This document shows positions 1-9,694 of a stretch of DNA of 41,927 bases, in pieces (the stretch's first letter is position 1; the number at the start of each line of letters is the position of its first letter). A program made the translations under genes and the position numbers. Source of the stretch: an uncultured Lachnospiraceae bacterium (GTDB taxonomy: Bacteria; Bacillota; Clostridia; Lachnospirales; Lachnospiraceae). Location: positions 1-41,927 of the forward strand of contig CANPOY010000025.1 in the NCBI GenBank assembly GCA_947575805.1, written 5' to 3'. The notes beneath the pieces were generated by a model, which saw nothing but the letters and a program-made list of their open reading frames with translations, was not told where the DNA came from and ran no database searches.

Positions 1-15
1 TGTAACAAAGAGAAT

Positions 16-52
16 CCCGTATTTATGCGGGTTCTGGCGTTTCGCAAACGCC
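16..52 (+). other. Two adjacent hairpins in the leader of the GH43 gene
   Basis: Two short inverted repeats lie just upstream of the first gene. Bases 16-21 (CCCGTA) pair with 26-31 (TGCGGG), and 36-42 (GGCGTTT) pair perfectly with 46-52 (AAACGCC) around a 3-base loop. No U-tract follows, so a simple intrinsic terminator is unlikely. They may belong to a 5' leader or to the end of the preceding unit, which lies outside the window. Confidence 0.4.
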
Positions 53-86
53 TAGTGTATAGAGAGTATGAAAGGGGGAAAAGAAT

Positions 87-1436
87 ATGCCAAATCCATA
101 TTTGCCCAACTGGGAATACATTCCCGACGGGGAGCCCAGGGTGTTCGGGGACAGGGTTTATGTATATGGATCCCACGATCTGGCAGGATCCCAGAATTTC
201 TGTGACTTTGTGCTGAAGTGCTGGAGTGCGCCGATTGACGACCTGAACCACTGGACCTGCCACGGAGACATTTTTCACACGGCGGCAGACAGGGATCATC
301 CATCCGACATTGACTGGAACAGGGAGAATACCAGGCTGTTTGCGCCGGACGTGGTGGAGAAGGACGGAAAGTATTACCTGTATGCCTACATTGTAAATGC
401 CAGGGGCTGTGTGGCGGTCAGCGACAAGCCGGAGGGGCCTTTTCGGCTGCTGGTGCCTTATCAGTACACCATTCCGGACGAAGTATGCTGCAACGGCTGG
501 TTCATCGACCCGGGGGTTCTGGTAGACGATGACGGGAGGACTTACATTTACTGCGGCTTTGAACGCTCTTTCCTGGCGGAGATCAACAGCAGCAATATGT
601 ATGAGGTGCTGGACGGAACCTGCGTGGAGCATTTTATTCCCTGTGAACCTACGGAGCGGGGCGGTTTTGACGAGACGGACAAGATTTTCTTTGAGGCGTG
701 TTCACCACGGAAAGTGGGGGATACTTATTACATGATCTATTCGCCCAAGAGAGGAAGCAGGCTGGCGTATGCTACTGCCAAAAGCCCGGTGGGTCCTTTC
801 ACGTACAGGGGCTATATCGTGGACAACGGAGTGGACTATCCAGGCGGCAATAATCACGGCTCCATCGCCTGTATCGGCGGACAGTGGTATATTTTCTATC
901 ACAGGATGACCAACGGAACCATTATGTCCAGAAGGGGCTGCGTGGAGAAGATTGAAATTCTGCCCGACGGAACCATCCCGGTTGTGGAGATGACGTCTCT
1001 GGGTTTTCAGGACAGCCTGAATCCTTATGAGGTGACGCCCGGCGATGTCGCCTGTGTGCTGAAGGGCGGTGCTTTCATTACGGAGAAGAACGTGTTTGAA
1101 CGTGTGGTCACGAATGTTAAGGACGGCAGTGTCATCGGCTTTAAGTATTTCGATTTCGGCGAGGATTTCGGCAGCAGAACCATGGAACTTGCGATCAGGG
1201 TCAAGGGCTGCGGCTGCGACAGCAGGATTCATGTCCTGCTGGACAGTGAGGACGGTGAGGAGATCGGATGCCTTGCAGTTGGCCATGACGACGGGGTGAT
1301 CAATACCATAGTCAAGAGTGTGACAGGGAGACATGCCGTGTATTTCAAAGTAACAACAGACTATGAGGGCTGGATGGGAGAAATGTTCCGGGACAGAAAC
1401 CTGTTTGAACTGATCAGCTTTGTGTTTATGAAATAG
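87..1436 (+). CDS. Glycoside hydrolase family 43 (beta-xylosidase / alpha-L-arabinofuranosidase-like)
   Basis: Likely a cytoplasmic enzyme that trims xylo- or arabino-oligosaccharides after import. The 449-aa product has no signal peptide. The N-terminal ~310 residues resemble the five-bladed propeller of GH43. The expected acidic triad can be placed: Asp14 in PDGEPRVF as general base, Asp88 in [15 protein letters not shown] as pKa modulator and Glu203 in FFEACSP as general acid. The last ~120 residues look like a beta-sandwich of CBM6 type, as in GH43-CBM6 xylosidases. A strong purine-rich ribosome binding site (AAGGGGG, 72-78) precedes the ATG. asnS follows after a short gap with no terminator visible. 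The exact substrate cannot be read from the sequence. Confidence 0.85.
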   Translation: MPNPYLPNWEYIPDGEPRVFGDRVYVYGSHDLAGSQNFCDFVLKCWSAPIDDLNHWTCHGDIFHTAADRDHPSDIDWNRENTRLFAPDVVEKDGKYYLYAYIVNARGCVAVSDKPEGPFRLLVPYQYTIPDEVCCNGWFIDPGVLVDDDGRTYIYCGFERSFLAEINSSNMYEVLDGTCVEHFIPCEPTERGGFDETDKIFFEACSPRKVGDTYYMIYSPKRGSRLAYATAKSPVGPFTYRGYIVDNGVDYPGGNNHGSIACIGGQWYIFYHRMTNGTIMSRRGCVEKIEILPDGTIPVVEMTSLGFQDSLNPYEVTPGDVACVLKGGAFITEKNVFERVVTNVKDGSVIGFKYFDFGEDFGSRTMELAIRVKGCGCDSRIHVLLDSEDGEEIGCLAVGHDDGVINTIVKSVTGRHAVYFKVTTDYEGWMGEMFRDRNLFELISFVFMK

Positions 1437-1464
1437 AGCAGAAAAGAAAAGGAGAATGAAAATC

Positions 1465-2856
1465 ATGGATTTAACAGACATCAGAGAGCTTTACCGCAGC
1501 CGTGAGAAGTATATCGGCAAAGAGGTCACTGTGGGCGGTTGGGTCCGCAGCAACCGGGATTCCAAAAATTTCGGTTTTCTGGTGATTAACGACGGCACCT
1601 TTTTTGAGCCGCTGCAGGTAGTTTACGGGGAGAAGCTTCCCAATTTTCAGGAGCTGTGCAGGATGAACGTGGGTGCGGCGCTGGTGATCACCGGTACCGT
1701 TGTGGCCACGCCCGACGCAAAGCAGCCTTTTGAGATGCAGGCATCGGAAGTGCTGGTAGAAGGACCTTCCACTGCGGATTATCCTCTGCAGAAGAAGCGC
1801 CATACCTTTGAGTATCTGCGCACCATTTCCCATCTGCGGCCCAGGACGAACACATTTCAGGCAGTATTCCGCGTGCGCTCCCTGATTGCATACGCGATCC
1901 ACAGCTTTTTCATGGAAAGGAATTTTGTCTATGTGCACACCCCCCTGATTACGGGAAGCGACTGCGAGGGTGCGGGGGAGATGTTCCAGGTGACCACTTT
2001 GGATCTGGAGAATGTGCCCAGGACAGAGGACGGCAAGGTAGATTTCAGTCAGGATTTTTTCGGAAAGGCAACGAACCTTACCGTCAGCGGCCAGCTGAAC
2101 GTGGAGACTTACGCTTTTGCTTTTAAGAATGTATACACTTTCGGGCCTACTTTCCGGGCGGAAAATTCCAACACTACCCGCCATGCAGCGGAATTCTGGA
2201 TGATCGAGCCGGAGATGGCCTTTGCGGATCTGAAGGATGATATGCTGCTGGCGGAGGGGATGCTGAAATACATTATTCGCTATGTGCTGGAGAATGCACC
2301 GGAGGAGATGGCCTTCTTTAACCAGTTTGTGGACAAGGGCCTGATTGAGAGGCTGGAGCATGTGGCCAATTCCGATTTCGGGCATGTGACCTATACCGAG
2401 GCCATCGAAATCCTGGAGAAGCACAACGAGGCCTTTGATTACAAGGTGTTCTGGGGCTGTGACCTGCAGACGGAGCATGAGCGCTACCTGACGGAGGAGG
2501 TTTTCAAACGCCCTGTGTTTGTGACGGATTATCCCAAGGAGATTAAGGCATTCTATATGAAGCTCAACGAGGACGGCAAAACCGTTGCAGCCATGGACTG
2601 TCTGGTACCCGGCATCGGTGAGATTATCGGCGGCAGCCAGCGTGAGGATAAGCTGGAGGTGCTGGAGCAGAGAATGGAGGAGCTGGGCCTGAACAAGGAG
2701 GACTACGGATTTTATCTGGATCTGCGCAGGTATGGCTCCGTGCGTCACGCGGGCTTTGGCCTGGGCTTTGAGCGGTGCGTCATGTATCTCACCGGAATGG
2801 GCAATATCCGGGACGTGGTGCCCTTCCCCAGAACGGTGAATAACTGTGAGCTTTAG
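1465..2856 (+). CDS. asnS: Asparaginyl-tRNA synthetase
   Basis: Charges tRNA-Asn with asparagine in the cytoplasm. The protein is 463 aa, normal for bacterial AsnRS. An N-terminal OB-fold anticodon-binding domain ([19 protein letters not shown], about residues 18-105) precedes the class II catalytic core. Motif 2 appears as [21 protein letters not shown] and motif 3 as [15 protein letters not shown] near the C-terminus. The insertion pattern fits AsnRS rather than AspRS. An ATG at 1456 is only two bases from the GGAG at 1451-1454, so the ATG at 1465 is the better start. The gene may be co-transcribed with the GH43 gene. A hairpin terminator follows at 2895-2925. Confidence 0.96.
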   Translation: MDLTDIRELYRSREKYIGKEVTVGGWVRSNRDSKNFGFLVINDGTFFEPLQVVYGEKLPNFQELCRMNVGAALVITGTVVATPDAKQPFEMQASEVLVEGPSTADYPLQKKRHTFEYLRTISHLRPRTNTFQAVFRVRSLIAYAIHSFFMERNFVYVHTPLITGSDCEGAGEMFQVTTLDLENVPRTEDGKVDFSQDFFGKATNLTVSGQLNVETYAFAFKNVYTFGPTFRAENSNTTRHAAEFWMIEPEMAFADLKDDMLLAEGMLKYIIRYVLENAPEEMAFFNQFVDKGLIERLEHVANSDFGHVTYTEAIEILEKHNEAFDYKVFWGCDLQTEHERYLTEEVFKRPVFVTDYPKEIKAFYMKLNEDGKTVAAMDCLVPGIGEIIGGSQREDKLEVLEQRMEELGLNKEDYGFYLDLRRYGSVRHAGFGLGFERCVMYLTGMGNIRDVVPFPRTVNNCEL

Positions 2857-2894
2857 AAAATAAAACAAAAATAATCTTAATAAATTTATAGGTG

Positions 2895-2925
2895 AAAAGC
2901 ATACTGAAATGTGGTATGCTTTTTT
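2895..2925 (+). terminator. Intrinsic terminator of asnS abutting the next start codon
   Basis: A perfect 10-bp stem (AAAAGCATAC at 2895-2904 with GTATGCTTTT at 2914-2923) with a 9-base loop and a run of T to 2925. It ends one base before the ATG of the NlpC/P60 gene, so it doubles as the immediate 5' leader of that gene. Confidence 0.8.
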
Positions 2926-2926
2926 C

Positions 2927-4186
2927 ATGAGAAAATACATCGGACAAAACATCGCAAAATTTATAAGCTGTATTCTGGTCATTGCGCTGACTTCTGCCGG
3001 GGTCTGCTATATCTCATCAGAAACCATGGTGGCCGGTGCCACCACCATTGGGGAGGTTCAGCAGAATATTAAGGACCGGGAGCAGCAGATCAAGAATATC
3101 CTGGATCAGATTGCCGGTCTTGAGGACGAGCAGGATGTGATCGAAGAGCAGATTTCCGACCTGAATGCGGAGATTGTCAATACCATCGCCAGTATCGGTA
3201 TGCTGCAGGATCAGATTGCCGAGAAGGAGGTACAGCTTGTCGAGAAGGGAAACCAGATCACGGACAAGCAGGCGCAGATAGAGGTCACGGAGACAGAATA
3301 CAATGCGGCTGTGGAGCGGGAGGAAATACAGCGGCAGAGCATGGTGGACTGTACCCGGATGATGTATGAAAATAAGGACTTGTCCTATCTGGGCGCTATT
3401 CTGGAGGGCAAGGGGCTTTATGATATTCTGAATCAGATGGATTACATTGAGAGAATACAGGAGTACAGTGTGGGCAGACTAAATGCCTACATGGAGGCTA
3501 AGGATCAGGTACATGCCCTGTGGGATCAGCTGGAGCTGGAGAAAGCAGAGCTGGAGGAGCAGAGAGATGGACTGGAGCAGGACCGGCAGGGGCTGAAGGC
3601 CGACCAGGTGGCGCTCCAGGATCTGGAGGATGATCTGAACGTAAAGCTGGCGAAAAAGAAAAAGGAATCCGCGAATTTTGAGGCGGAAATCTTAAAGGCG
3701 CAGCGTGAGGCCGCCGTGGCAAAAAAGCAGCTCCAGCAGGACCAGCAGAAGCTAAAGCAGCTGCAGGCGCAGCAGAATGCGGCCAACAAGCCGATTGCCA
3801 CCACCAATTACACGGCTTTGATCGACAGTGCGCCGGGCAGCGACCTGGGCAAGAAGATTGCCAAATTTGCCTGCCAGTATGTGGGAAATCCTTATGTTGC
3901 GGGGGGAACCAGCCTGACCAACGGCGCGGACTGTTCGGGATTTACTTACAGAGTTTATCAGGAATTCGGATACAGTATACCCAGGACATCCTACCAGCAG
4001 AGAAGCGCCGGTACGGGAGTGACCTATGACAGTGCCCAGCCGGGGGATCTGATCTGTTATGACGGGCATGTGGCAATGTATATCGGCAACGGCATGATCG
4101 TACATGCCAGTACTGCCAAGACCGGTATCAAGGTCAGCAGGGCGCAGTATCGTACGATACTGGCCGTGCGCAGGATCATTCCGTAG
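2927..4186 (+). CDS. Coiled-coil NlpC/P60 family peptidoglycan endopeptidase
   Basis: A secreted or membrane-tethered cell-wall hydrolase that probably cleaves D-Glu-(m)DAP bonds in stem peptides. A hydrophobic N-terminal segment (about residues 10-35) serves as signal peptide or anchor. Residues ~45-290 form a long Glu/Gln/Lys-rich coiled coil like that of PcsB/CwlO-type proteins. A Gln-rich linker leads to the NlpC/P60 domain (about 305-419), with catalytic Cys336 in GADCSGF, His in GHVAMYIG and the third residue in IVHAS. The ATG at 2927 is used here because an upstream in-frame ATG at 2909 lies in the loop of the asnS terminator. Neither start has a good ribosome binding site. PcsB/CwlO-type enzymes are often controlled by FtsEX or kinases, but none is nearby. 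Confidence 0.88.
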   Translation: MRKYIGQNIAKFISCILVIALTSAGVCYISSETMVAGATTIGEVQQNIKDREQQIKNILDQIAGLEDEQDVIEEQISDLNAEIVNTIASIGMLQDQIAEKEVQLVEKGNQITDKQAQIEVTETEYNAAVEREEIQRQSMVDCTRMMYENKDLSYLGAILEGKGLYDILNQMDYIERIQEYSVGRLNAYMEAKDQVHALWDQLELEKAELEEQRDGLEQDRQGLKADQVALQDLEDDLNVKLAKKKKESANFEAEILKAQREAAVAKKQLQQDQQKLKQLQAQQNAANKPIATTNYTALIDSAPGSDLGKKIAKFACQYVGNPYVAGGTSLTNGADCSGFTYRVYQEFGYSIPRTSYQQRSAGTGVTYDSAQPGDLICYDGHVAMYIGNGMIVHASTAKTGIKVSRAQYRTILAVRRIIP

Positions 4187-4231
4187 CGGACGGTTATGTT
4201 TTAAGAGTTTTAGGAAAGGAAGAAAGGAACC

Positions 4232-5590
4232 GTGAAAATAATCATTGCCGGGGACGGCAAAATGGGAGCTACTCTGACCAGGCAGCTTTCGGCGGAGGGA
4301 GACGACCTGACGCTGATTGACGCCAACCCTGAGGTGCTGGAGTCCAGCGAGGAGCGTTACGATGTGTTGGTGGTGCAGGGAAACTGTGCATCCATGGATG
4401 TGTTGAAGCAGGCCGGGGTAAAGGAGGCGGATTTGCTGATTGCCATGGCAGGAGCGGATGAAATCAATCTGCTGTGCTGTATGACGGCCCACAGCATGAA
4501 CCCCAGGCTCCATACCATCGCCAGAGTGCGGAATCCGGAATACATGAATCAAATCTATGCCATGCGGGGGATGTTTGCCCTTTCCATGTCGGTGAATCCG
4601 GAGAAGCAGGTGGCAGAGGAGGCGGCAAGGCTTCTGCGGTATCCCGGTTTCTTAAAGAGGGATACCTTTGCCAGGGGCAAGGTGGAGATCGTGGAGCTGA
4701 GGCTTGACGAAAAGAGCAAGCTCTGTAATGTGGCCCTGAATGATATGAACAGTATTGTCAAATGCAAGATTCTGGTCTGTGCGGTGCTGCGCAAAGGGAA
4801 CGCGGTGGCTCCGGACGGCGATTTTGTGCTGCGGGAGGGGGACCGCATTTTTGTGACGGCGCCGGCAGACACTTTAACGTTGCTGCTTAAGAACCTGGGG
4901 ATCATCACCCGTAAGGCAAAGAGAGTGATCCTGTGCGGCGGCGGGCGCGTCAGCTACTATCTTGCCAGGCAGCTGGTGAGCAGTGGGGTGGGCGTGCAGT
5001 TAATCGAGCGGGACGAAGAGAGGTGCAACCATCTTGCGGCCATCCTGCCGGGCGCGTGTATTATACACGGGGATGCAAGCAGCCAGTTCCTGCTGGAGAG
5101 TAAGGGGATTTCCGATTGCGATGCCCTGGTGACCATGACGGGACTGGATGAACTGAATGTGGTAATCTCCCTGTACGGGACGAACTGCGGTGTTCCCCAG
5201 GTCATTACCAAGCTGGGACGTATGGACAACACCGATATGTTGGATAATCTTGCCCTGGGCAGCGTAATCAGTCCCAGGGAACTTTGCTGCAATACGATTG
5301 TAAGATATGTGCGGGCTATGAAGAATCAGACAGGTGCGGCTCTGACAGTGCATACCATTGCCGACGGACATATGGAAGCAATGGAGTTTCTTGTGGATGA
5401 AAATACAAGACATTGCGGAGAGCCGCTTAAGGAGCTCAGGCTGAAAAAAGGCGTTCTGGTGGTATGTATTTCGAAAGGACCACGCCAGGAGATTCCCGGA
5501 GGTGATTCCCGTTTTGAGCGGGGAGATACCCTGATAATTGTGACGGACAGGGAGCGGGGTATTTACCAGCTCAACGATATTTTTGAATAA
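4232..5590 (+). CDS. trkA: Trk system potassium uptake protein TrkA (two RCK domains)
   Basis: Cytoplasmic nucleotide-binding gating subunit of the Trk potassium transporter. The 452-aa protein carries two tandem RCK_N/RCK_C units. The first Rossmann fold is at about 1-120 (GDGKMG, then the acidic LIDANPE at the end of beta-2). The second is at about 228-350 (LCGGGRVSYYLARQL, then LIERDE). TrkA_C modules lie at about 140-225 and 370-450. Translation starts at GTG, preceded by GAAAGGAA. trkH follows after only 17 bases, so the two are co-transcribed and their products should form one complex. Confidence 0.95.
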   Translation: MKIIIAGDGKMGATLTRQLSAEGDDLTLIDANPEVLESSEERYDVLVVQGNCASMDVLKQAGVKEADLLIAMAGADEINLLCCMTAHSMNPRLHTIARVRNPEYMNQIYAMRGMFALSMSVNPEKQVAEEAARLLRYPGFLKRDTFARGKVEIVELRLDEKSKLCNVALNDMNSIVKCKILVCAVLRKGNAVAPDGDFVLREGDRIFVTAPADTLTLLLKNLGIITRKAKRVILCGGGRVSYYLARQLVSSGVGVQLIERDEERCNHLAAILPGACIIHGDASSQFLLESKGISDCDALVTMTGLDELNVVISLYGTNCGVPQVITKLGRMDNTDMLDNLALGSVISPRELCCNTIVRYVRAMKNQTGAALTVHTIADGHMEAMEFLVDENTRHCGEPLKELRLKKGVLVVCISKGPRQEIPGGDSRFERGDTLIIVTDRERGIYQLNDIFE

Positions 5591-5607
5591 AAGGTGCAAG
5601 GAATATC

Positions 5608-7062
5608 ATGAACTATAAAATGATGGGAAGATTTTGCGGCAGAATACTGCTGGTGGAAGGGGTATTTATGGTGCCGGCGATGCTGATCAGTCTTTTTGGG
5701 CGGGAATTTGCTTCCGCCCGGGCGTTTCTGTGGAGCATTGGCATTATATTGTTGCTGGCCTGGCTGCTGATGTGGTTTGGCAGGGGTTCCAAAAAGAAGT
5801 TTTATGCCAAGGAAGGCCTTGCCTGTGTGGGGATCAGCTGGGTAGTCATGAGTCTGCTGGGCTGCCTTCCGTTCTGCATTTCCGGTGCGATTCCCAATTT
5901 TGTCGACGCTTTTTTTGAAATCGTATCCGGTTTTACCACCACGGGAGCGTCCATCCTGCCGGCGGTGGAAGGACTTCCCAGGGGAATCCTGTATTGGAGG
6001 AGCTTCAGTCATTGGCTGGGCGGAATGGGCGTCCTGGTATTCCTGCTGGCAATCACTTCCGCGGGAGGCGGGGACAACGGCTTTACCATGCACCTGCTGC
6101 GGGCGGAAAGCCCGGGCCCCAATGTAGGAAAGCTGGTGCCCAAGATGAGGAAGACGGCAGGAATCCTTTACCTGCTTTACATTGTGCTTACGGTGTTAAA
6201 CACTGTTTTTCTGTTATGCGGCGATATGTCCCTTTTTGAGTCCGTGTGCACTGCTTTCGGAACGGCAGGAACCGGTGGGTTTGGCGTGCGGAATGACAGT
6301 ATCGCAGGATACAGTCCGTATATACAGAATGTATGCACCGTGTTTATGCTGTTGTTCGGGGTGAATTTCAGTTGTTTTTATATGCTGCTGATCCGGCAGT
6401 TTAAAGCGGTGCTGAAGGATGAAGAGCTCCGGCTTTACCTGGGGATCGTGGCGGGGAGTGTTGTGCTGATCGTGCTGAATCTGAAAGATTTTTACGGCAC
6501 CCTGGGGGAAACGATCCGTCATGCGGCGTTTCAGGTTGCGTCCATTGTGACTACCACCGGCTTTGCCACTACCGATTTTGACCTTTGGCCGGGATTTTCC
6601 AAGGCTATCCTGCTGTGCCTGATGGTGGTGGGAGCCAGTGCCGGCAGTACCGGCGGCGGCTTTAAATGCGGCAGGCTTCTCCTTGTACTCAAGAGCCTGC
6701 GGAGAAGTGTGCGCAAGGTAGTCAACCCTCAGAAGGTTGAGGTCGTGCGCATGAACGGAAATCCCATCAGTGAGAAGGTTCTGCAGAATACGAACGCTTA
6801 TCTGGCGGCCTATGTCATCATCACAGGGGTGAGCTTTCTGCTTATTTCCATAGACGGCTTTTCCATCACTACCAATATTTCGGCGGTGCTGGCCTGCTTT
6901 AACAATATCGGGCCCGGCTTTGAAATGGTAGGACCTGCCTGCAATTTTTCATCCTACAGTATTTTTTCCAAGCTGGTGCTGATTATGGATATGCTGGCCG
7001 GCCGACTGGAAATTTTCCCCATACTGATTCTGTTCTCCAGGACGACATGGAGGCATCGCTGA
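5608..7062 (+). CDS. trkH: Trk potassium uptake transporter, membrane subunit TrkH
   Basis: Membrane channel-like subunit that conducts K+ and is gated by TrkA. The 484-aa protein has the four repeated M1-P-M2 units of the TrkH/KtrB superfamily. Four filter loops are visible: SGFTTTGAS, GTAGTGGFG, SIVTTTGFATTD and NNIGPGFEMVGP, each with the filter glycine. The C-terminus ends with LAGRLEIFPIL, the usual TrkH ending. Length and partner gene favour TrkH over KtrB. The ribosome binding site is AAGGAAT, just downstream of trkA. Confidence 0.95.
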   Translation: MNYKMMGRFCGRILLVEGVFMVPAMLISLFGREFASARAFLWSIGIILLLAWLLMWFGRGSKKKFYAKEGLACVGISWVVMSLLGCLPFCISGAIPNFVDAFFEIVSGFTTTGASILPAVEGLPRGILYWRSFSHWLGGMGVLVFLLAITSAGGGDNGFTMHLLRAESPGPNVGKLVPKMRKTAGILYLLYIVLTVLNTVFLLCGDMSLFESVCTAFGTAGTGGFGVRNDSIAGYSPYIQNVCTVFMLLFGVNFSCFYMLLIRQFKAVLKDEELRLYLGIVAGSVVLIVLNLKDFYGTLGETIRHAAFQVASIVTTTGFATTDFDLWPGFSKAILLCLMVVGASAGSTGGGFKCGRLLLVLKSLRRSVRKVVNPQKVEVVRMNGNPISEKVLQNTNAYLAAYVIITGVSFLLISIDGFSITTNISAVLACFNNIGPGFEMVGPACNFSSYSIFSKLVLIMDMLAGRLEIFPILILFSRTTWRHR

Positions 7063-7087
7063 GCGGAAGAAGGCATAGAAAAGGCCC

Positions 7088-8911
7088 ATGAGTGAAAAAA
7101 AAGGTTTTTCAATAAGAAAATACACAGTAGAAATTGCGGAAGCGGCGGCTATGGTCGGTGTGATGCTTTTGCTTGCCTGTCTCTTTGACTACCGTTATGC
7201 AACCAATGACGATATGTTTATCAACGCAATTCTTTCGGGAAAATATTCCGGTGCTCCTGATCTGCGCAATATCCGTGTGGGAATTCCGCTGAATGCACTT
7301 TTTTGTTTTTTATATCAGATATGCCGCCGGATTCCCTGGTTTGGCATTGGCATGATCTTGTTTCAATATGTTTCTCTCTGGTCTATTCTTACCGGCCTAT
7401 GCAGGAAACTTGGGCGGAAGAGCCCCTGCAAACTTATTTCCTGTGTTGCCGTGAATCTTCTCCTGATCGGGATTATGATAAACGAGCTTGTTACAGTACA
7501 GTATACTTATACGGCGGCGCTGCTTATGGCTTCGGCGGCGCTTCGGCTGTATGACATGGAGGATCCTTTTGACAAAAGGGGAATTCTGAAATTTGCCGGT
7601 ATTCTGCTGCAGTATCTGGCGGCTTATTGTCTGCGTTCGGAAATTTTCCTGTTTTTGCTTCCTTTTTTACTTTTGCTGATTTTAGTCCGTTATTATAGGA
7701 ACAGCGGATTCAGCGTAAATAAAGGAGAACTAAAAAGGTGGGGAGTGGTGTGTGCGGGACTGGTGTGCGGTGTGGCGGCAGTATCTCTGGTGAACAGAGC
7801 CTGCTATACGGATCACCAATGGCAGGAATACCTGCGGTCGGACAAATACAGAGTACAGATGTACGATTATCTGACATTTCCGGCCTACGATGAAAACAGG
7901 GATTTTTATGAAAGTGCCGGCATTTCCGAGGTACAGTATCAGGTGTTTAAGAATTACAACTTTGCCCTGGATGAAGAGATCCGTTCGGAAATGCTGAAGA
8001 GTATAGTGGATTATGTGAATGAGGGGAGGACGTCCGGGTATCAGGGGTTGAAACGCATTTATTATCAGATGTTTACGCTGCCCCTGGGGGAGGGGATCTG
8101 GTCCTATTCTCACAGGGTGCTCTTTGACCCGGAGATAGCGTCGGAGGATTATCCCTGGAACATTGTCTGTGCGGTACTTTATTTTGTACTGCTGTTTCTG
8201 ACCTGCTTTTCCAAAAGGATTCAAAATCTTGTGTTCATGATTTTTCTGTTTTTCCTGCGGACCGGATTGTGGATGTATATTATTCTGAAACAGAGGACAC
8301 CTGTCAGAGTGACCCATGCCCTGTTCCTGATGGAGCTGGCCTGCCTGCTGCTGCTGGTATTGGAAGAGCTGGCGTATCTGGAAAAGGCCGGGGGCCGGAA
8401 AAGGCCGGGTTGGTTGTATCCGGGGCTTGCGGCGCTGCTTTTTACAGGGGCGGGAATTGTGGCAGTCAGCGGCCTCGGCAGCTTCGTAAGGGATTACGGG
8501 GATACTGTGGTATACAATGAGGAGTGGGAGGAGCTGCTGGATTATTACGGGGAACGGGAAGAAAACTTTTATTTTATGGACGTGTATTCCATAGTGAATT
8601 ACACGGACAGAATTCTGGGAGGGGAGGATTCCCGGCCGGGAAATTACGACATTTGCGGGGGATGGCTGGCTAAAAGCCCGCTGTGCCGGGAAAAGTATGA
8701 TAATTTCGGCTTCTCATCACCGAGGGAAGCCCTGGTTGGGCAGGACAACGTGTTCTTTGTGGCGGAACAGGGGAGTGATCTGAGCTGGCTGACCGCGCTT
8801 TATGCGGAAAAGGGTATTCCCCTGCAGATGGAATATCGGGACACCGTGGCCGGAAGGTTTGATATTATTAAGTTGAGTGTCCGGAGGGAACAGAATGCCC
8901 GAGAGGATTGA
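7088..8911 (+). CDS. Large polytopic membrane protein with C-terminal extracytoplasmic domain, function unknown
   Basis: I do not recognise a named family. The 607-aa product has roughly 12 hydrophobic segments. Clear ones lie near residues 15-33, 58-100, 190-207 (FLFLLPFLLLLILV), 223-240, 355-395 and 405-460. A ~200-residue loop separates the first and second clusters of helices, and a soluble tail of ~140 residues (about 465-607) follows the last helix. The topology recalls GtrII/GT-C-like glycosyltransferases or O-antigen-modifying proteins of Firmicutes, but no catalytic motif could be assigned. The gene starts 25 bases after trkH and its 3' end overlaps the next gene, so it is probably in one operon with trkAH and the MerR-type regulator. 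Confidence 0.7.
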   Translation: MSEKKGFSIRKYTVEIAEAAAMVGVMLLLACLFDYRYATNDDMFINAILSGKYSGAPDLRNIRVGIPLNALFCFLYQICRRIPWFGIGMILFQYVSLWSILTGLCRKLGRKSPCKLISCVAVNLLLIGIMINELVTVQYTYTAALLMASAALRLYDMEDPFDKRGILKFAGILLQYLAAYCLRSEIFLFLLPFLLLLILVRYYRNSGFSVNKGELKRWGVVCAGLVCGVAAVSLVNRACYTDHQWQEYLRSDKYRVQMYDYLTFPAYDENRDFYESAGISEVQYQVFKNYNFALDEEIRSEMLKSIVDYVNEGRTSGYQGLKRIYYQMFTLPLGEGIWSYSHRVLFDPEIASEDYPWNIVCAVLYFVLLFLTCFSKRIQNLVFMIFLFFLRTGLWMYIILKQRTPVRVTHALFLMELACLLLLVLEELAYLEKAGGRKRPGWLYPGLAALLFTGAGIVAVSGLGSFVRDYGDTVVYNEEWEELLDYYGEREENFYFMDVYSIVNYTDRILGGEDSRPGNYDICGGWLAKSPLCREKYDNFGFSSPREALVGQDNVFFVAEQGSDLSWLTALYAEKGIPLQMEYRDTVAGRFDIIKLSVRREQNARED

Positions 8912-9653
8912 CGGAGCAGAGGTGAGATACAGGATTGGAGAGATTTCCCGCCTTACGGGCGTGAAGGCAGGGACGATCCGCTTCTATGAGAAGTGCGGCT
9001 TTATCGGGCCGGTGGAGCGATCTGCGAATCATTACAGGATTTATCATCAGCGCCATGTGTTTCAGCTCCGGGTCTGCCGGCTGGTGTTTGGAGGCTATGT
9101 AAACAAACGTCTTCGCAAAGAGAGCCTGAAGGTGCTGGAGGCATCTGTCGGCTGGAACCCGGCGGCATACGAAAGGGAGAGCATAAACTACCTGAAGGCC
9201 GTGGAAGAGGACATCGAGAGAGCCGAAAAGGCGATAGCCCTCTGTATGGGACAAATGCGCGGAGAGGAAATACAATATTCAGAAGAAATACGATATACTA
9301 AAAAGCAGGCAGCCGCCATCACAGGCGCAACACCGGAGGCGATTCGTAACTGGGAACGCAATGGTCTGCTTGGCCGATATGAGCCCTATCAGAGAAGAGC
9401 TTACGGGCAAGAGCTTTTGAACCGTATGTATGTGATTCGGTTACTGCTGGACACCGGATACAGTATGATGGTTATCCGGGCTTTCCTGCAGGCGTATGAG
9501 GAGGGCAGGCCGGAGGAGGCGGAGCGGCTGCTGACAAATCCCCGGGAAGGCAGGGAGCTGTGCTACCGTTCCGACCGTTATCTGGAGGAACTGCTGTGCC
9601 TGAGGGAAAAAGCTATACAGTTAAAGCGGATGAGCACTGAGATGAAAAACTAA
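8895..9653 (+). CDS. MerR-family regulator with two tandem MerR-type HTH domains
   Basis: A DNA-binding transcription factor of 252 aa. The first MerR winged helix is at about residues 12-80 (YRIGEISRLTGVKAGTIRFYEKCGF). A helical linker at about 88-125 looks like a dimerisation helix. A second MerR-type HTH is at about 134-200 (YTKKQAAAITGATPEAIRNWERNG). Usual MerR proteins have one HTH and dimerise, so this may act as a single-chain pseudo-dimer. No effector-binding domain (such as GyrI-like) follows. The ATG at 8895 is chosen over a GTG at 8877 because GGAGG (8883-8887) sits 7 bases before it. It overlaps the upstream gene by 17 bases. The adjacent MerR-like promoter suggests that the ABC exporter genes are its target. 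Confidence 0.85.
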   Translation: MPERIDGAEVRYRIGEISRLTGVKAGTIRFYEKCGFIGPVERSANHYRIYHQRHVFQLRVCRLVFGGYVNKRLRKESLKVLEASVGWNPAAYERESINYLKAVEEDIERAEKAIALCMGQMRGEEIQYSEEIRYTKKQAAAITGATPEAIRNWERNGLLGRYEPYQRRAYGQELLNRMYVIRLLLDTGYSMMVIRAFLQAYEEGRPEEAERLLTNPREGRELCYRSDRYLEELLCLREKAIQLKRMSTEMKN

Positions 9654-9662
9654 ACCTTCTAT

Positions 9663-9694
9663 TTGTACACCACTTTTTGCGGGTGTGGTATGAT
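9663..9694 (+). promoter_or_regulatory. MerR-type promoter with 20-bp spacer and central dyad
   Basis: TTGTAC (9663-9668) and TATGAT (9689-9694) are separated by 20 bp instead of the optimal 17. A TG one base upstream of the -10 makes it an extended -10. The spacer holds an inverted repeat, ACCAC (9669-9673) and GTGGT (9685-9689), centred at 9679 while the spacer centre is 9678.5. This arrangement is the known hallmark of promoters activated by MerR-family proteins, and a double-MerR gene ends only 10 bases upstream. Regulation by that protein is inferred. Predicted transcription starts near 9701, leaving an ~84-base leader before the ABC gene. Confidence 0.6.

Noticed and set aside
1471..2982. 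Long open frame on the minus strand (503 codons)
   Set aside because: It mirrors asnS, has no ribosome binding site and a His/Leu-rich antisense composition; asnS explains the region.
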